Of a stretch of 64,000 nucleotides of DNA, positions 26,778 to 37,116 are shown one piece after another. The stretch spans positions 2,635,766 through 2,699,765 of the forward strand of contig LT599017.1 of assembly GCA_900079765.1 (NCBI GenBank), read 5' to 3'. The DNA comes from an uncultured Eubacteriales bacterium (GTDB lineage Bacteria > Bacillota > Clostridia > Oscillospirales > Oscillospiraceae). Position 1 is the first letter of the stretch. The number at the start of each line of letters is the position of its first letter. Under the pieces are notes generated by a model. That model was not told where the DNA came from and made no database searches. It saw only the letters and a program-made list of their open reading frames with translations. Both the position numbers and the translations under genes were made by a program.

Positions 26778-28748
26778 ATGCCTATGCAAAGCTCGACGTC
26801 GCCCATCGGCGCGGAGGATAGTCCTAAAAGTACATTTCTCCGGGGTGATAGCTGCCGCGCCTACGATTACCTGGGCGCCCACCCCGAGACACGCAGCGGC
26901 GAGGCGGGCTATCTGTTCCGGGCCTGGGCCCCCCACGCGGATCTGGTGGCCGTCATGGGTGACTTCAACGGCTGGAGTGAGACAAGCCACCCCCTCTCTC
27001 CCCTGGGCGGCGGAATATGGGAGGGTTTCGTCCCTGGTCTGAGCCAGTATGATATTTACAAATACGCCGTACATACCCCGGACGGACACGTCCTCGCCAA
27101 GAGCGACCCCTATGCCTTCCATGCCGAGACCCGGCCGGGCAACGGCTCCAAGCTGTACGACCTCGCAGGCTACCAGTGGAGGGATGCCTCCTGGCTCAAC
27201 TGGCGAAAAGGGACCCCGGTGTACGAGAAACCACTGAACATCTATGAGATGCACCTGGGCTCCTGGCGGCGCACCGGCGAGGGTGAGTTTTTAAGCTATA
27301 GGGACATCGCCCAGTGGCTGGTACCCTATGTCAAGGAAATGGGCTTTACCCACGTGGAGCTCATGCCGGTGACCGAGCACCCGCTGGACGCCTCCTGGGG
27401 CTACCAGTGCACCGGGTACTTCGCTGCCACCAGCCGGTTCGGCACGCCCCACGATTTGATGTACCTCATCGACTCCCTCCATCAGGCGGGGGTAGGGGTC
27501 ATCCTGGACTGGGTGCCCGCCCACTTCCCCAAGGACGCTTTCGGCCTCTACGAGTTCGACGGCACTCCCTGCTACGAGTACGCCGACCCCCGGAAGGGGG
27601 AGCACGCAGACTGGGGCACCCGGGTCTTCGACTACGGGAGGAGTGAGGTGCGCTCCTTTCTCTTCTCCTCGGCCATGTTCTGGCTGGAAGAGTACCACAT
27701 CGACGGCCTGCGGGTGGACGCGGTGGCGAGTATGCTCTACCTAGACTACAGCCGCAACGCGGGCGAATGGGTCCCCAACATCCACGGCGGGCGGGAAAAC
27801 CTGGAGGCCATCGATTTCCTCCAGAAACTCAACACCCACGTCTTCGCCGCCCACCCGGACGCGCTGATGGTAGCGGAGGAGTCCACCTCCTGGCCCTTGG
27901 TGAGCCACCCAGTGGATCAGGGCGGCCTGGGCTTTAACCTCAAGTGGAATATGGGCTGGATGAACGACATCACCCACTACATGAAGTTAGACCCCTACTT
28001 CCGTCAGTACCACCACAAGGATATCACCTTTTCCTTTGTGTACGCCTTTTCGGAGAATTTCATCCTTCCCCTCTCTCACGACGAGGTGGTACATATGAAG
28101 GGCTCCTTCCTCAATAAGATGCCGGGACCTTACGAGGGGCAATTTGCCGGAGTGCGGGCCTTCTACACCTACATGCTCACCCATCCTGGCAAAAAGCTCT
28201 TGATGATGGGCAGCGAGTTCGGCCAGTGGAACGAGTGGCACTTCGAGCAGTCCCTTGACTGGCACCTGCTGGGAAACAAGCCCAACCGTGACCTTCAAAC
28301 CTTTTTCAAGGCGGCCAACGCCTTCTACTTAGAGCACAAGGAACTGTGGGAGCTGGACTTCTCCTGGGAGGGGTTCCAGTGGGTCTGTGCCGACGACAAC
28401 GGCAATAACTGCGCCAGTTTCCTTCGCAAGGACAAGGCGGGCGGCACCCTGCTGGTGGTGTGCAACTTCTCTCCCGTCCATCTGCCGGAGTACCGCTTGG
28501 GTGCGCCGACGCCGGGGGATTACCAGTGCATCTTCAATGCCGACGACTCGCTCTATGGCGGCGAGGGGCTGGGGGACCACGGCCCCCTCTCTGCCGTGGC
28601 GGAGCCCTGCCATGGCTTTGACCAGTCTCTGGTCATCGACCTGCCTCCTATGAGCGGGGTCATCTACCGGTGTGTGAAGGAGCGAAAGCCCCTCCCCAAG
28701 GAGCAGATCAAAAATCAAGCACTACCTGATGTGAGGTGTTCAGTATGA
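26778..28748 (+). CDS. glgB: 1,4-alpha-glucan branching enzyme
   Basis: A 656-residue GH13 enzyme that makes alpha-1,6 branches in glycogen. The ATG at 26778 follows TTTTGGAGG; a longer in-frame start at 26733 has none. Residues about 30-125 are the CBM48 domain ([22 protein letters not shown]). The catalytic domain shows [18 protein letters not shown], the nucleophile D314 in [10 protein letters not shown], the acid/base E367 in AEESTSWP, and [12 protein letters not shown]. The C-terminal beta domain is present. Its last four bases overlap the glgC start (ATGA), so the genes are translationally coupled. First gene of glgB-C-D-A-P. Confidence 0.96.
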   Translation: MPMQSSTSPIGAEDSPKSTFLRGDSCRAYDYLGAHPETRSGEAGYLFRAWAPHADLVAVMGDFNGWSETSHPLSPLGGGIWEGFVPGLSQYDIYKYAVHTPDGHVLAKSDPYAFHAETRPGNGSKLYDLAGYQWRDASWLNWRKGTPVYEKPLNIYEMHLGSWRRTGEGEFLSYRDIAQWLVPYVKEMGFTHVELMPVTEHPLDASWGYQCTGYFAATSRFGTPHDLMYLIDSLHQAGVGVILDWVPAHFPKDAFGLYEFDGTPCYEYADPRKGEHADWGTRVFDYGRSEVRSFLFSSAMFWLEEYHIDGLRVDAVASMLYLDYSRNAGEWVPNIHGGRENLEAIDFLQKLNTHVFAAHPDALMVAEESTSWPLVSHPVDQGGLGFNLKWNMGWMNDITHYMKLDPYFRQYHHKDITFSFVYAFSENFILPLSHDEVVHMKGSFLNKMPGPYEGQFAGVRAFYTYMLTHPGKKLLMMGSEFGQWNEWHFEQSLDWHLLGNKPNRDLQTFFKAANAFYLEHKELWELDFSWEGFQWVCADDNGNNCASFLRKDKAGGTLLVVCNFSPVHLPEYRLGAPTPGDYQCIFNADDSLYGGEGLGDHGPLSAVAEPCHGFDQSLVIDLPPMSGVIYRCVKERKPLPKEQIKNQALPDVRCSV

Positions 28749-29965
28749 AGAAGGAAATTGTAGCCATGCTGCTGGCGGGCGGACAGGGAAGCCGCCTGTA
28801 CGCGCTGACGAGCCACGTGGCAAAGCCCGCCGTCCCCTTTGGCGGCAAGTACCGCATCATCGACTTCCCGCTGAGTAACTGCGTCAACTCCGGCATTGAC
28901 ACAGTGGGCGTGCTGACCCAGTACCGCCCCCTGGAGCTCAACACTTACATCGGAAGCGGGCAGCCCTGGGACCTGGACCGTTCCGACGGCGGGGTACATA
29001 TCCTGCCCCCCTATATGCGCGAGGGGGACCAGGGCACCTGGTATAAGGGCACGGCCAACGCCATCTACCAGAATATGAGCTTTTTGGAGCAGCACGACCC
29101 CGAGTACGTAGTCATCCTCAGCGGCGACCACATCTACAAGATGGACTACCGCGACATGCTTAAGCGGCATAAGGACTCTAACGCCGCCGCTACCATCGCG
29201 GTGCTGGAGGTGTCGAAGGAGGAGGCCTCCCGTTTCGGCATTATGAATGTGGACGAGGCTGACCGCATCTACGAATTTGAGGAGAAACCCAAGGTGCCCA
29301 AGTCCACCCTTGCCTCCATGGGTATCTACATCTTCACCTGGGAGAAACTTCGCCACTACCTGACGGCGGACGAGGCTGACCCAGGGAGCTCCAACGACTT
29401 TGGCCACGACATCATCCCCGCCATGCTGAACGCCGGAGAGATCATGAGCGCCTACCGTTTCTCCGGGTACTGGAAGGACGTGGGCACCATCAACTCCCTG
29501 TGGGACGCCAACATGGATATGCTCTCCCCCGAAAAGGGATCCGGTATCGACATCTACGACACCTCCTGGCCCATCTATGCCCGCACGCCCACCCGGCCGC
29601 CCCACTTCGCGGGACCCGACGCGGTCATCTCCCACTCTATGGTGACCGGAGGCTGCGAGGTATACGGTACTGTGGAAAACTCGGTGCTCTTCCACTCGGT
29701 AACGGTGGAGCCGGGCGCGCGGGTGAGCTACTCCATCCTCATGCCCGGCACGGTGGTGAAAGCGGGCGCGGTGGTGGAGTACGCCATCGTGGCGGAGCGG
29801 GCCGTCATCGGCACGGGGGCACGGGTGGGCTCAGCGCCGCCCATACCGGTTTCGGACCGCTGGGGTATCACGGTGGTTGCCCAGGATGTCGAGATCGACG
29901 AAGGCAGCACGGTGCCCGCGAATTCCATGATTACCTGTAACGTGAAGGGCGGTGAGGGCAAATGA
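28745..29965 (+). CDS. glgC: Glucose-1-phosphate adenylyltransferase, catalytic subunit
   Basis: A 406-residue enzyme making ADP-glucose from ATP and glucose-1-phosphate, the committed step of glycogen synthesis. The nucleotide loop AGGQGSRL and [20 protein letters not shown] are intact, as are the middle FEEKPKVP and the C-terminal left-handed beta-helix. Start ATG 28745 overlaps the glgB stop, with GAGGTG 8 bases before it. A GTG three codons upstream is less likely. It forms a heteromer with GlgD. Confidence 0.96.
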   Translation: MKKEIVAMLLAGGQGSRLYALTSHVAKPAVPFGGKYRIIDFPLSNCVNSGIDTVGVLTQYRPLELNTYIGSGQPWDLDRSDGGVHILPPYMREGDQGTWYKGTANAIYQNMSFLEQHDPEYVVILSGDHIYKMDYRDMLKRHKDSNAAATIAVLEVSKEEASRFGIMNVDEADRIYEFEEKPKVPKSTLASMGIYIFTWEKLRHYLTADEADPGSSNDFGHDIIPAMLNAGEIMSAYRFSGYWKDVGTINSLWDANMDMLSPEKGSGIDIYDTSWPIYARTPTRPPHFAGPDAVISHSMVTGGCEVYGTVENSVLFHSVTVEPGARVSYSILMPGTVVKAGAVVEYAIVAERAVIGTGARVGSAPPIPVSDRWGITVVAQDVEIDEGSTVPANSMITCNVKGGEGK

Positions 29966-31080
29966 TGAACGACGTTCACGGCATTATTTTCGCCTATCGC
30001 GCCAACCCCGACCTGCGGGAGCTCACCTCCTCCCGCAACACCTGCTCCATGCCCTACGGCGGGCGGTACCGGGTCATCGACTTTACCCTCTCCGGCATGG
30101 TCAACGCCGGGGTAAACGATGTGGGCGTCATCGTCCACACCAACTACCAATCCCTCCTCAACCACTTAGGCTCCGGCAAGGACTGGGACCTCAGCCGCAA
30201 ACACGGGGGCCTGCGTATCCTCCCCCCCTTCGGCTACGCCAGCAAGCACCGGGAGGGCAACTACCGGGGCCGTATGGACGCCCTGACGGGCATATACTCC
30301 TACCTTCAGAGCATCCGGCAGGACTATGTGATTCTGGCGGGGGGCGACCTGGCCGCCAACCTCCCCATGCGGTCGATTTGCGACCAGCACATTGCCACCG
30401 GTGCTGACATCACCGCCGTATGCACCCGCACGCCCAAGAGCGACCCCAAAAACTCCACCTACTTCACCATGGGTGCAGACGGGCGAGTATCCGATGTGGC
30501 GGTTCACCCTTTCGCGCCCGCAGGGTGCGAGTCTCTGGAGGTCTACGTCCTGTCGCGCAGCCTCCTGCTCTCCCTGGTGGACCACTGCGCCGCCCACAAC
30601 CTATTCTCCTTTAACGAAGGGGTACTGCTGGGTATGGTTCACTCTCTAAAGATTGTCCCCTATGTCTTCGATGGATATGCCACCCGGCTCCAGACTGTGG
30701 CGGGGTACTATGCCCGGAGTATGGAACTGCTGGACCCCTTGGTTCGGGCCGACCTCTTTCTCCCCGCCAGGCCAGTGAAGACCAAGGACCAGTCTAACCC
30801 CTCCACCTACTACGGGCCCGATGGGAAGAGTGCCAACTCCCTCATTGCCGACGGCTGTGTCATTGAGGGCGAGGTCGTAAACTCCATCCTCTTCCGCGGC
30901 GTGCGTGTGGAGGCGGGGGCCAGGGTAGAAAACTGCATCCTCATGCAGGGCACCACCGTGCAGCAGGGGGCCGTCCTGAAACACACCATCACCGACAGCA
31001 ACGTCAAGGTGAACTCGGGCCGTATGCTCATGGGGCACGAGACCTATCCGCTGGCTATCGCCAAGGGCGAGATCGTGTAG
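29962..31080 (+). CDS. glgD: Glucose-1-phosphate adenylyltransferase, GlgD subunit
   Basis: A 372-residue GlgC paralogue found beside glgC in Firmicutes. The N-terminal catalytic loop (GGxG) is replaced by [27 protein letters not shown], so it is probably not catalytic itself and acts as the regulatory or stimulating subunit. The beta-helix end is retained ([22 protein letters not shown]). The start overlaps the glgC stop in ATGATG. It is shorter than GlgC, which is usual. Confidence 0.95.
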   Translation: MMNDVHGIIFAYRANPDLRELTSSRNTCSMPYGGRYRVIDFTLSGMVNAGVNDVGVIVHTNYQSLLNHLGSGKDWDLSRKHGGLRILPPFGYASKHREGNYRGRMDALTGIYSYLQSIRQDYVILAGGDLAANLPMRSICDQHIATGADITAVCTRTPKSDPKNSTYFTMGADGRVSDVAVHPFAPAGCESLEVYVLSRSLLLSLVDHCAAHNLFSFNEGVLLGMVHSLKIVPYVFDGYATRLQTVAGYYARSMELLDPLVRADLFLPARPVKTKDQSNPSTYYGPDGKSANSLIADGCVIEGEVVNSILFRGVRVEAGARVENCILMQGTTVQQGAVLKHTITDSNVKVNSGRMLMGHETYPLAIAKGEIV

Positions 31081-31121
31081 GCCCGGCGGGCCAATTCCTT
31101 ATCAAGGAAAGGAGCATGTTT

Positions 31122-32558
31122 ATGAATATCCTTTTTGCCTCCTCCGAAGTGGCCCCTTTCATCAAGACCGGCGGACTTGCGGACGTGGCAGGCTCCCTCC
31201 CCCAGGCACTGGCCGCCGGTGGGCATGATGTGCGCGTCATCCTCCCCCTGTACGAGGGCATCAGCCCGGAGTGGAAGAGCCAGATGACCTACCTCTTCAA
31301 CTTCCATGTCACCCTGGCCTGGCGAACCCCATACTGCGGTATCTTCGAGCTAAAGAAGGACGGCGTCACCTACTACTTCGTTGATAACGAGTACTACTTC
31401 AAGCGCGCCCAGATTTACGGCCACTATGACGACGGGGAGCGGTTCGCCTTCTTCTCCCGTGCGGTGGTGGAGTGTGCTGGGTATCTCGATTTTCAGGTGG
31501 ACATTCTCCACTGCAACGACTGGCAGACCGCCCTGGCTCCCATCTATCTACTGGAGGAGCGTCACCGCATCAGCCAGCTCTCCGGCGCCAAGAGCGTCTA
31601 CACCATCCACAACATTGAGTACCAGGGCCGCTACGGGAGCCACGCCCTGGGAGACCTCTTCGGTCTGAGCGAGGGGTACCTCAACGAGCACATGCTCCTC
31701 TATCACGGGGATGTGAACCTGATGAAGGGGGCCATCTATGCCGCCGACTATGTGACCACGGTCTCCCCCTCCTACGCTTCGGAACTCCAATACTCCTTTT
31801 ATGCCCACGGATTGGAGGGCGTGGTGGCCGACAACCGCAATAAGCTCCGGGGCATCCTCAACGGCATAGACGCCGTTCTCTACAATCCCACCGCCGGACT
31901 GGGGCTGGCCCGAAGCTACTCCGCCGCCGATCTTGAAGGCAAGCGGGCCTGTAAGGCAGCGCTGCAGGAGGCATCCGGCCTGAACCTCAACCCCGACGTG
32001 CCCATCATCGCCTGCGTCTCCCGGCTGGTGAAGCACAAGGGTTTCGACCTGGTGAAAGATGCGCTGGGGCACATCATGGACATGGACGTACAGCTGGTGG
32101 TTCTGGGCACCGGCGACTGGAGCTACGAGGAGGCCTTCCGAAACGCCGCCCAGCAGCACACCGGCCGTTTCGCGGCGCATATTATGTACTCCAGCGCGCT
32201 CAGTACCGCCATCTACGGCGGCGCGGATATGTTCCTCATGCCCAGCGAGGCCGAGCCCTGCGGGCTCTCCCAGATGATCGCCATGCGGTACGGCACTGTG
32301 CCTATCGTACGGGAGACCGGCGGTCTCAAGGACACGGTCACTCCATATAATAAGTTTACCGGCGAGGGCCGTGGTTTCACCTTCGCCAACATCACGGTCA
32401 ACGATCTGGTTTGGGCCGTACGGGAGGCGGTGGACCTCTACCATAGCGACAAGCCCGCCTGGGAAAGACTGATGAGGACCGGCATGACAGCCGACTTCAC
32501 CTGGGCCCGCTCGGCGGAGGAGTATCTGGATATCTACGCCTGGCTGACGGGGATGTAG
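31122..32558 (+). CDS. glgA: Glycogen synthase (ADP-glucose)
   Basis: A 478-residue GT5 glucosyltransferase that extends glycogen from ADP-glucose. The N-terminal ADP-glucose loop is KTGGLADVAGSLP, preceded by MNILFASSEVAPF. The C-terminal half holds ACVSRLVKHKGFDLV and the conserved MPSEAEPCGLSQMIAMRYGT with its E-x7-E element. I prefer the ATG at 31122 (7 bases after AAAGGAG) to the one at 31116, which is too close. It lies 41 bases after glgD in the same operon. Confidence 0.96.
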   Translation: MNILFASSEVAPFIKTGGLADVAGSLPQALAAGGHDVRVILPLYEGISPEWKSQMTYLFNFHVTLAWRTPYCGIFELKKDGVTYYFVDNEYYFKRAQIYGHYDDGERFAFFSRAVVECAGYLDFQVDILHCNDWQTALAPIYLLEERHRISQLSGAKSVYTIHNIEYQGRYGSHALGDLFGLSEGYLNEHMLLYHGDVNLMKGAIYAADYVTTVSPSYASELQYSFYAHGLEGVVADNRNKLRGILNGIDAVLYNPTAGLGLARSYSAADLEGKRACKAALQEASGLNLNPDVPIIACVSRLVKHKGFDLVKDALGHIMDMDVQLVVLGTGDWSYEEAFRNAAQQHTGRFAAHIMYSSALSTAIYGGADMFLMPSEAEPCGLSQMIAMRYGTVPIVRETGGLKDTVTPYNKFTGEGRGFTFANITVNDLVWAVREAVDLYHSDKPAWERLMRTGMTADFTWARSAEEYLDIYAWLTGM

Positions 32559-32572
32559 GGGCGACTCCTTAT

Positions 32573-32602
32573 TTGACAAGGAAACCCCCGGCATGGTATA
32601 AT
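32573..32602 (+). promoter_or_regulatory. Internal sigma-A promoter in front of glgP
   Basis: A perfect TTGACA (32573-32578), an 18-base spacer, and a perfect TATAAT (32597-32602) with an extended TGG before it. It lies just after the glgA stop, 70 bases before glgP, so phosphorylase can be made apart from the synthesis genes. Confidence 0.88.
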
Positions 32603-32608
32603 TCCCGA

Positions 32609-32645
32609 TCCGCGGCCGTCCTTTGCGGCGGCCGCGGACTTTATT
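32609..32645 (+). promoter_or_regulatory. GC-rich hairpin in the glgP leader
   Basis: TCCGCGGCCG (32609-32618) pairs perfectly with CGGCCGCGGA (32629-32638) around a 10-base loop, followed by CTTTATTCTC. It begins about at the predicted transcription start. It could be an attenuator or a 5' stabiliser, and its weak T-run makes full termination unlikely. Confidence 0.6.
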
Positions 32646-32671
32646 CTCAACAAGATTGGAGACCCTTTTCC

Positions 32672-35107
32672 ATGCATAAATACACCAAAAAGGAACTGAT
32701 GGCCCAGATCACCGGCAAGCTGAGCCGCAACTTCGGCCGGGAGGTAGACGACGCCACCCCCCAGCAGGTCTTCAAGGCCTGCGCCCTAGTGCTGCGGGAC
32801 CTGATGTCCGCCCACCGACTGGAGACTGAGGACAGGGAGCAGGAGCGGGGCGAGCGTCAGGTCCACTATCTGTCCCTGGAATTTCTGATGGGCCGCTCCC
32901 TGATGAAGAACGCCTACAATTTGGGTGTGCTGGAGCCCCTGACTGAGGCAATCCGCGCCTTGGGGTACGACCCCCGGGACCTCTTTGAGACCGAGCCGGA
33001 CGCGGGCCTCGGCAACGGCGGCCTGGGGCGCCTGGCTGCCTGCTACTTAGACTCCATGACCACCTTAGACATCCCCGCCACCGGGTACTCCATCTGCTAC
33101 GAGCTTGGCATCTTCAAGCAGAAGATCGTGGATGGGCAGCAGGTGGAGCTGGCGGACGACTGGCTGGGACTGGGCGACGCTTGGCTCATCCCCAAGGTGG
33201 ACGAAACCGAGGTGGTCCGTTTCGGCGGTACGCTGAAGGAGATCTGGGACGAGGGTGGCCGCCACCGGGTAGCCTATGAGGGCTCCACCGACGTACTGGC
33301 CATCCCCAAGGATATGCTCCTGGCCGGTTACGGCACCGACCACGTCAACGTACTGCGCCTGTGGGACGCCAAGAGTCCGGTACCCGTAGACATGTCCCTC
33401 TACTCCCGGGGCGAGTACCTCAAGGCGGTAGAGCAGCAGGCCATGGCCGAGGTCATCGCCAAGGTCCTCTACCCCGAGGACAACCACTACGAGGGCAAGA
33501 GCCTGCGTCTCAAGCAGCAGTACTTCTTTGTCTCGGCCACCGCACAGTCGATTGTGCGCAAGCACCGGGCCAAGTATGGTACCCTCCATAACTTCCACCA
33601 GAAGCACGTCATCCAGATCAACGACACCCACCCCACTCTCGTCATCCCGGAGCTCATGCGCATCCTCCTGGACGAGGAGGGGTATAGCTGGGACGACGCG
33701 TGGTTCATCGTCACCCATACGGTGGCCTACACCAACCATACCGTCTTGGCCGAGGCGCTGGAGCGGTGGCCCCAGCAGCTGGTGCAGTCTCTCCTGCCCC
33801 GCATCTGGGAAATCATCGTGGAGATCTCGGGCCGCTATCAGGCCCACCTGACGGCGGCTTTCCATGGAGACATGTCCCGTGTGGAGCGTAACGCCATCAT
33901 CTGGGGCGGGGACGTGCGGATGGCGAATCTCTGCATTGCGAGCTGTTTCGCTGTGAACGGCGTGTCCGCCCTCCACTCGGACATTCTGAAGAAAGACGTC
34001 TTCAAGGATGCCTACTCCCTTACGCCGGAGAAATTTACCAATGTCACCAACGGCATCGATCACCGCCGCTGGCTGGCGGAATCAAACCCCAAGCTGGATT
34101 CCCTCATCCGGGACTGCACCGGTGGGGATGGCTACCTCCTGCGGCCCGACGCGCTGGCTGGACTGGAGCGGTACAAGGACGACGCGGGAGTCCTCTCCCG
34201 TCTGGAACAAATCAAGGCGGAAAACAAAAAGGACTTTGCCGCCAATATCGCCAGTGAGAGCGGCGTCCTCCTCAACACTGACGCCATCTTCGACGTGCAG
34301 GTCAAGCGCCTGCATGAGTATAAGCGCCAGCTGTTGAATGTGATGCACATTCTCTACCTCTACCAGCGCCTCAAGAGCGACCCCCATTTCGACTTTGCTC
34401 CCAGGGTCTACCTCTTCGGGGCCAAGGCCGCGCCGGGCTACGCGGTGGCAAAACAGATCATTCGCCTCATCAACTCGGTGGCCGCCACCGTGAACACAGA
34501 CCCCGCCTGCAAGGGGCGCTTACAGGTGGTCTTCCTGGAAAACTACCGGGTGAGCCTTGCCGAGCGGCTTATGCCCGCCAGTGAGCTAAGCGAGCAGATC
34601 TCCACCGCGGGCAAGGAGGCCAGCGGCACCGGCAATATGAAGTTCATGATGAACGGCGCTCTGACTATCGGCACCCTGGACGGGGCCAATGTGGAGATGC
34701 ACGAGGTACTGGGGGACGAGAACATCTTCCTTTTCGGCCTGAAGGCCCATGAGGTGATCGAGCTCAAGCACATGGGCTACCACCCCTATGAGTACTACAA
34801 CCACTCCGCCGATTTAAAGGCCGTCCTGGATCAGATCTCCCGCGGATTCTCCGACGGCGCGAGCTACACCGACCTTGTCAACCGCCTCCTCTTCGGCGCC
34901 GGGTGCCAGGCTGACGAGTACCTCCTCCTGGCCGACTTCGAGAGCTACAAGGATGCCCAGGCCCGGGCCTCCCGCGCCTATCTGGACCGGGAGGGCTGGA
35001 ACAGGATGTCCCTCCTCAACATCGCCTGCTCGGGCCTCTTCGCCGCGGACCGCTCCATTCGGGACTATGCTAAGGGCATCTGGAACGTGCCGACGCGAAG
35101 GGTGTAA
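32672..35107 (+). CDS. glgP: Glycogen / maltodextrin phosphorylase
   Basis: An 811-residue GT35 enzyme that releases glucose-1-phosphate from alpha-glucan ends. The ATG at 32672 has TTGGAG about 9 bases upstream; the frame before it is leader. The N-terminus shows VHYLSLEFLMGRSL and GLGNGGLGRLAACYLDS. The PLP lysine is K657 in EASGTGNMKFMMNGALTIGTLDG. Length is normal. It has its own promoter and a terminator 20 bases past the stop, and completes the glycogen set. Confidence 0.96.
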   Translation: MHKYTKKELMAQITGKLSRNFGREVDDATPQQVFKACALVLRDLMSAHRLETEDREQERGERQVHYLSLEFLMGRSLMKNAYNLGVLEPLTEAIRALGYDPRDLFETEPDAGLGNGGLGRLAACYLDSMTTLDIPATGYSICYELGIFKQKIVDGQQVELADDWLGLGDAWLIPKVDETEVVRFGGTLKEIWDEGGRHRVAYEGSTDVLAIPKDMLLAGYGTDHVNVLRLWDAKSPVPVDMSLYSRGEYLKAVEQQAMAEVIAKVLYPEDNHYEGKSLRLKQQYFFVSATAQSIVRKHRAKYGTLHNFHQKHVIQINDTHPTLVIPELMRILLDEEGYSWDDAWFIVTHTVAYTNHTVLAEALERWPQQLVQSLLPRIWEIIVEISGRYQAHLTAAFHGDMSRVERNAIIWGGDVRMANLCIASCFAVNGVSALHSDILKKDVFKDAYSLTPEKFTNVTNGIDHRRWLAESNPKLDSLIRDCTGGDGYLLRPDALAGLERYKDDAGVLSRLEQIKAENKKDFAANIASESGVLLNTDAIFDVQVKRLHEYKRQLLNVMHILYLYQRLKSDPHFDFAPRVYLFGAKAAPGYAVAKQIIRLINSVAATVNTDPACKGRLQVVFLENYRVSLAERLMPASELSEQISTAGKEASGTGNMKFMMNGALTIGTLDGANVEMHEVLGDENIFLFGLKAHEVIELKHMGYHPYEYYNHSADLKAVLDQISRGFSDGASYTDLVNRLLFGAGCQADEYLLLADFESYKDAQARASRAYLDREGWNRMSLLNIACSGLFAADRSIRDYAKGIWNVPTRRV

Positions 35108-35126
35108 TGTACCCCACTTATACATA

Positions 35127-35173
35127 AAAACCAGCGTACCGCTTATCGCGGTACGCTGGTTTTCTTTTTATTC
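35127..35173. terminator. Bidirectional terminator between glgP and the hyd operon
   Basis: AAAACCAGCGTACCGC pairs perfectly with GCGGTACGCTGGTTTT around TTATC: a 16-bp stem with TTTTCTTTTTATT on the plus side and an A-run on the other. It ends both convergent operons. Confidence 0.92.
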
Positions 35174-35422
35174 TCCGACCAAGGGAAGAATGGTGTCTCG
35201 GAAGAAGGCCCGGGCCTCCTCAGGGCGGACGGAGTGGACGGCATCGTCCACCATGACCCCCACGCCGGGGTTCTGGCACTGTTTCATGCAGAAGGAGCCC
35301 TTCAGCTGCAGCACATCGTCCCCCAGCGCGTACTCCTCGATCATCTGCTGGAACGTCTGAACCACATTATAGGAGCCCTTAAGATGACAGGAACTGCCGA
35401 TGCAGACGCTCAGCGTCACCAT
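35168..35422 (-). CDS. Thioredoxin-fold [2Fe-2S] protein ending the hydrogenase operon
   Basis: An 84-residue protein with the thioredoxin-like [2Fe-2S] ferredoxin pattern: CIGSSC near residue 7 and CMKQC near residue 45, spaced like the cluster ligands of NuoE/HydC C-terminal domains. The sequence LKGSFCMKQCQNPGVGVMVDD matches that fold. It begins one base after the hydA stop, with AGGAGGAGAGG inside the hydA end. Probably an extra electron carrier or docking subunit for the HydABC complex; that role is inferred from position. Confidence 0.8.
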   Translation of the reverse strand: MVTLSVCIGSSCHLKGSYNVVQTFQQMIEEYALGDDVLQLKGSFCMKQCQNPGVGVMVDDAVHSVRPEEARAFFRDTILPLVGE

Positions 35423-37114
35423 TTACCTCTCCTCCTTCACATATTCCACGTGCAGCAGCTCGTGGACGCGGCCTTTCAGCAGGCCGTTATAGAGGTCCAT
35501 CATCAGGGGGTTTTCCTCGCTGCGCTTGATGCGGGAGAGCTGGTCGGCGGTGTAGAGGCCCTTGCCGCGCTTGACCTGCTCGTCGGCATGGGCAAAGGGC
35601 TGGCCGCCGCCGCTGATGCAGCCGTTAGGGCAGGCCATGACCTCTACGAAGTCGTAGTGCTCGCCAGCCTTGATGCGGTCGATCAGGCTGCTCACGTTGC
35701 CCAGGCCGCTGACCACGGCGATCTTAAGTTCCGTACCGCCATAGGGCACGGTACACTCCTTGACCCCTTCCAGTCCGCGGACGCCCTGAAAGGCCAGGGT
35801 CTTGAGGGCGGTATTCGTCTTGTCGGAGGTGAGCCGGCGCAGGACGGCCTCAGTTACGCCCCCGGATACGCCGAAGATAACGCCCGCGCCCGTCTTGTAG
35901 GCAAAGGGCATATCCACCGCCTCGGGTTCCAGCTCATTGAAGACCACGCCTGACTCCTTCACCATGCGGATGAGCTCCTGGGTAGTGATGACGTAGTCCA
36001 CCACTGGTTTCCCGTCCTCTTTAAATTCATCCCGCGCCGCCTCGAACTTCTTGGCAGTGCAGGGCATGATGGCCACATGGACCTGGCGGCGGGAGGAATT
36101 CGCGTTGTCGGCCTTGATGACCGAGGCGAACATCTCCATGGGGGAGCGGCAGGTGGAGACATGGGGCAGGAGCTCGGGGTAATTCTTCTCGCAATACTGC
36201 ACCCAGGCGGGACAGCAGGAAGTAAAGAGAGGAATGTCCTGAAGTCCGTTCTCCAGGCGCTTGATAAATTCGTTGGACTCCTCCAGAACGGTGAGGTCCG
36301 CGCCGGTGGCAGTATCGTAAATCTCATCAAAGCCCATGTGGCGCAGAGCGGCGGTGATCTTACCGATGGCGTTCTCCCCGTCCCCCATACCCAGCTCCTT
36401 GCCCATCGCCACCCGAACGGCGGGGGCGATCTGGGCGGTGACCTTGACACCCGGGTCGTCCAGCGCGGCCCAGACGGAAGCGGTGTCGCTCTTCACCACG
36501 ATGGCTCCTGTGGGGCAGGCGGCGGCACACTGGCCGCAGCCCACGCAGGGGGACTGGGCAATCGGCACCTCAAATGCGGTGGAGATGGTCATCTTTGCGC
36601 CCCGGTGGGCAAAGTCGATGGCGCCCACGTTCTGCACCTCGTTGCACATGCGCACGCAGTCGCCGCAGAGGATGCACTTATTCTGGTCCCGGACGATGGA
36701 GACCGAGGACTCGTCCAGCTTGGGCTCCGCCGCCGTGTTGGGATAACGCACCCGGTCGATGCCGAAACGCATGGCTAAGTCCTGCAGCTTGCAGGAGCCG
36801 TTGTTGCCGCAGGTGGTGCAGTCCCGGCAGTGGTTGGCGAGGAGGAGCTCCAGGATCATCTTGCGGTATTTACGCAGGCGCTCGGTGTTGGTGCGGATGA
36901 CCATACCCGCACGGGGAGGGGTGGAGCAGGCGGCCTCCAGGTTACCCCGCTCATCCTCCACCATGCACATGCGGCAGGCCCCGTAAATGGACAGCTCCGT
37001 GTGATAGCAGAAGGTGGGGAGCTTGATGCCCACCTTGCGCACCAGCTCCAGCAGGTTCTTTTCTCCCTCGATCTCGACGGGGGTGCCGTCAACAGTAACA
37101 TATCCTTTTGACAT
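35423..37114 (-). CDS. hydA: [FeFe] hydrogenase catalytic subunit HydA (NAD-linked, bifurcating type)
   Basis: A 563-residue group-A [FeFe] hydrogenase. The N-terminus is NuoG-like: a [2Fe-2S] domain (CYHTELSIYGACRMCMVE), a His/Cys [4Fe-4S] motif (HCRDCTTCGNNGSC) and two ferredoxin clusters (CILCGDCVRMC, CVGCGQCAAACP). The H-cluster motifs are canonical: TSCCPAW, MPCTAKKFEA and EVMACPNGCISGGGQP. A C-terminal small-subunit-like helix follows. With HydB and HydC it should couple H2 turnover to NAD(H) and ferredoxin. GAAACGCTG-type leaders are absent; it lies 2 bases after hydB, so it is cotranscribed. Confidence 0.95.
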   Translation of the reverse strand: MSKGYVTVDGTPVEIEGEKNLLELVRKVGIKLPTFCYHTELSIYGACRMCMVEDERGNLEAACSTPPRAGMVIRTNTERLRKYRKMILELLLANHCRDCTTCGNNGSCKLQDLAMRFGIDRVRYPNTAAEPKLDESSVSIVRDQNKCILCGDCVRMCNEVQNVGAIDFAHRGAKMTISTAFEVPIAQSPCVGCGQCAAACPTGAIVVKSDTASVWAALDDPGVKVTAQIAPAVRVAMGKELGMGDGENAIGKITAALRHMGFDEIYDTATGADLTVLEESNEFIKRLENGLQDIPLFTSCCPAWVQYCEKNYPELLPHVSTCRSPMEMFASVIKADNANSSRRQVHVAIMPCTAKKFEAARDEFKEDGKPVVDYVITTQELIRMVKESGVVFNELEPEAVDMPFAYKTGAGVIFGVSGGVTEAVLRRLTSDKTNTALKTLAFQGVRGLEGVKECTVPYGGTELKIAVVSGLGNVSSLIDRIKAGEHYDFVEVMACPNGCISGGGQPFAHADEQVKRGKGLYTADQLSRIKRSEENPLMMDLYNGLLKGRVHELLHVEYVKEER

Positions 37115-37116
37115 AT

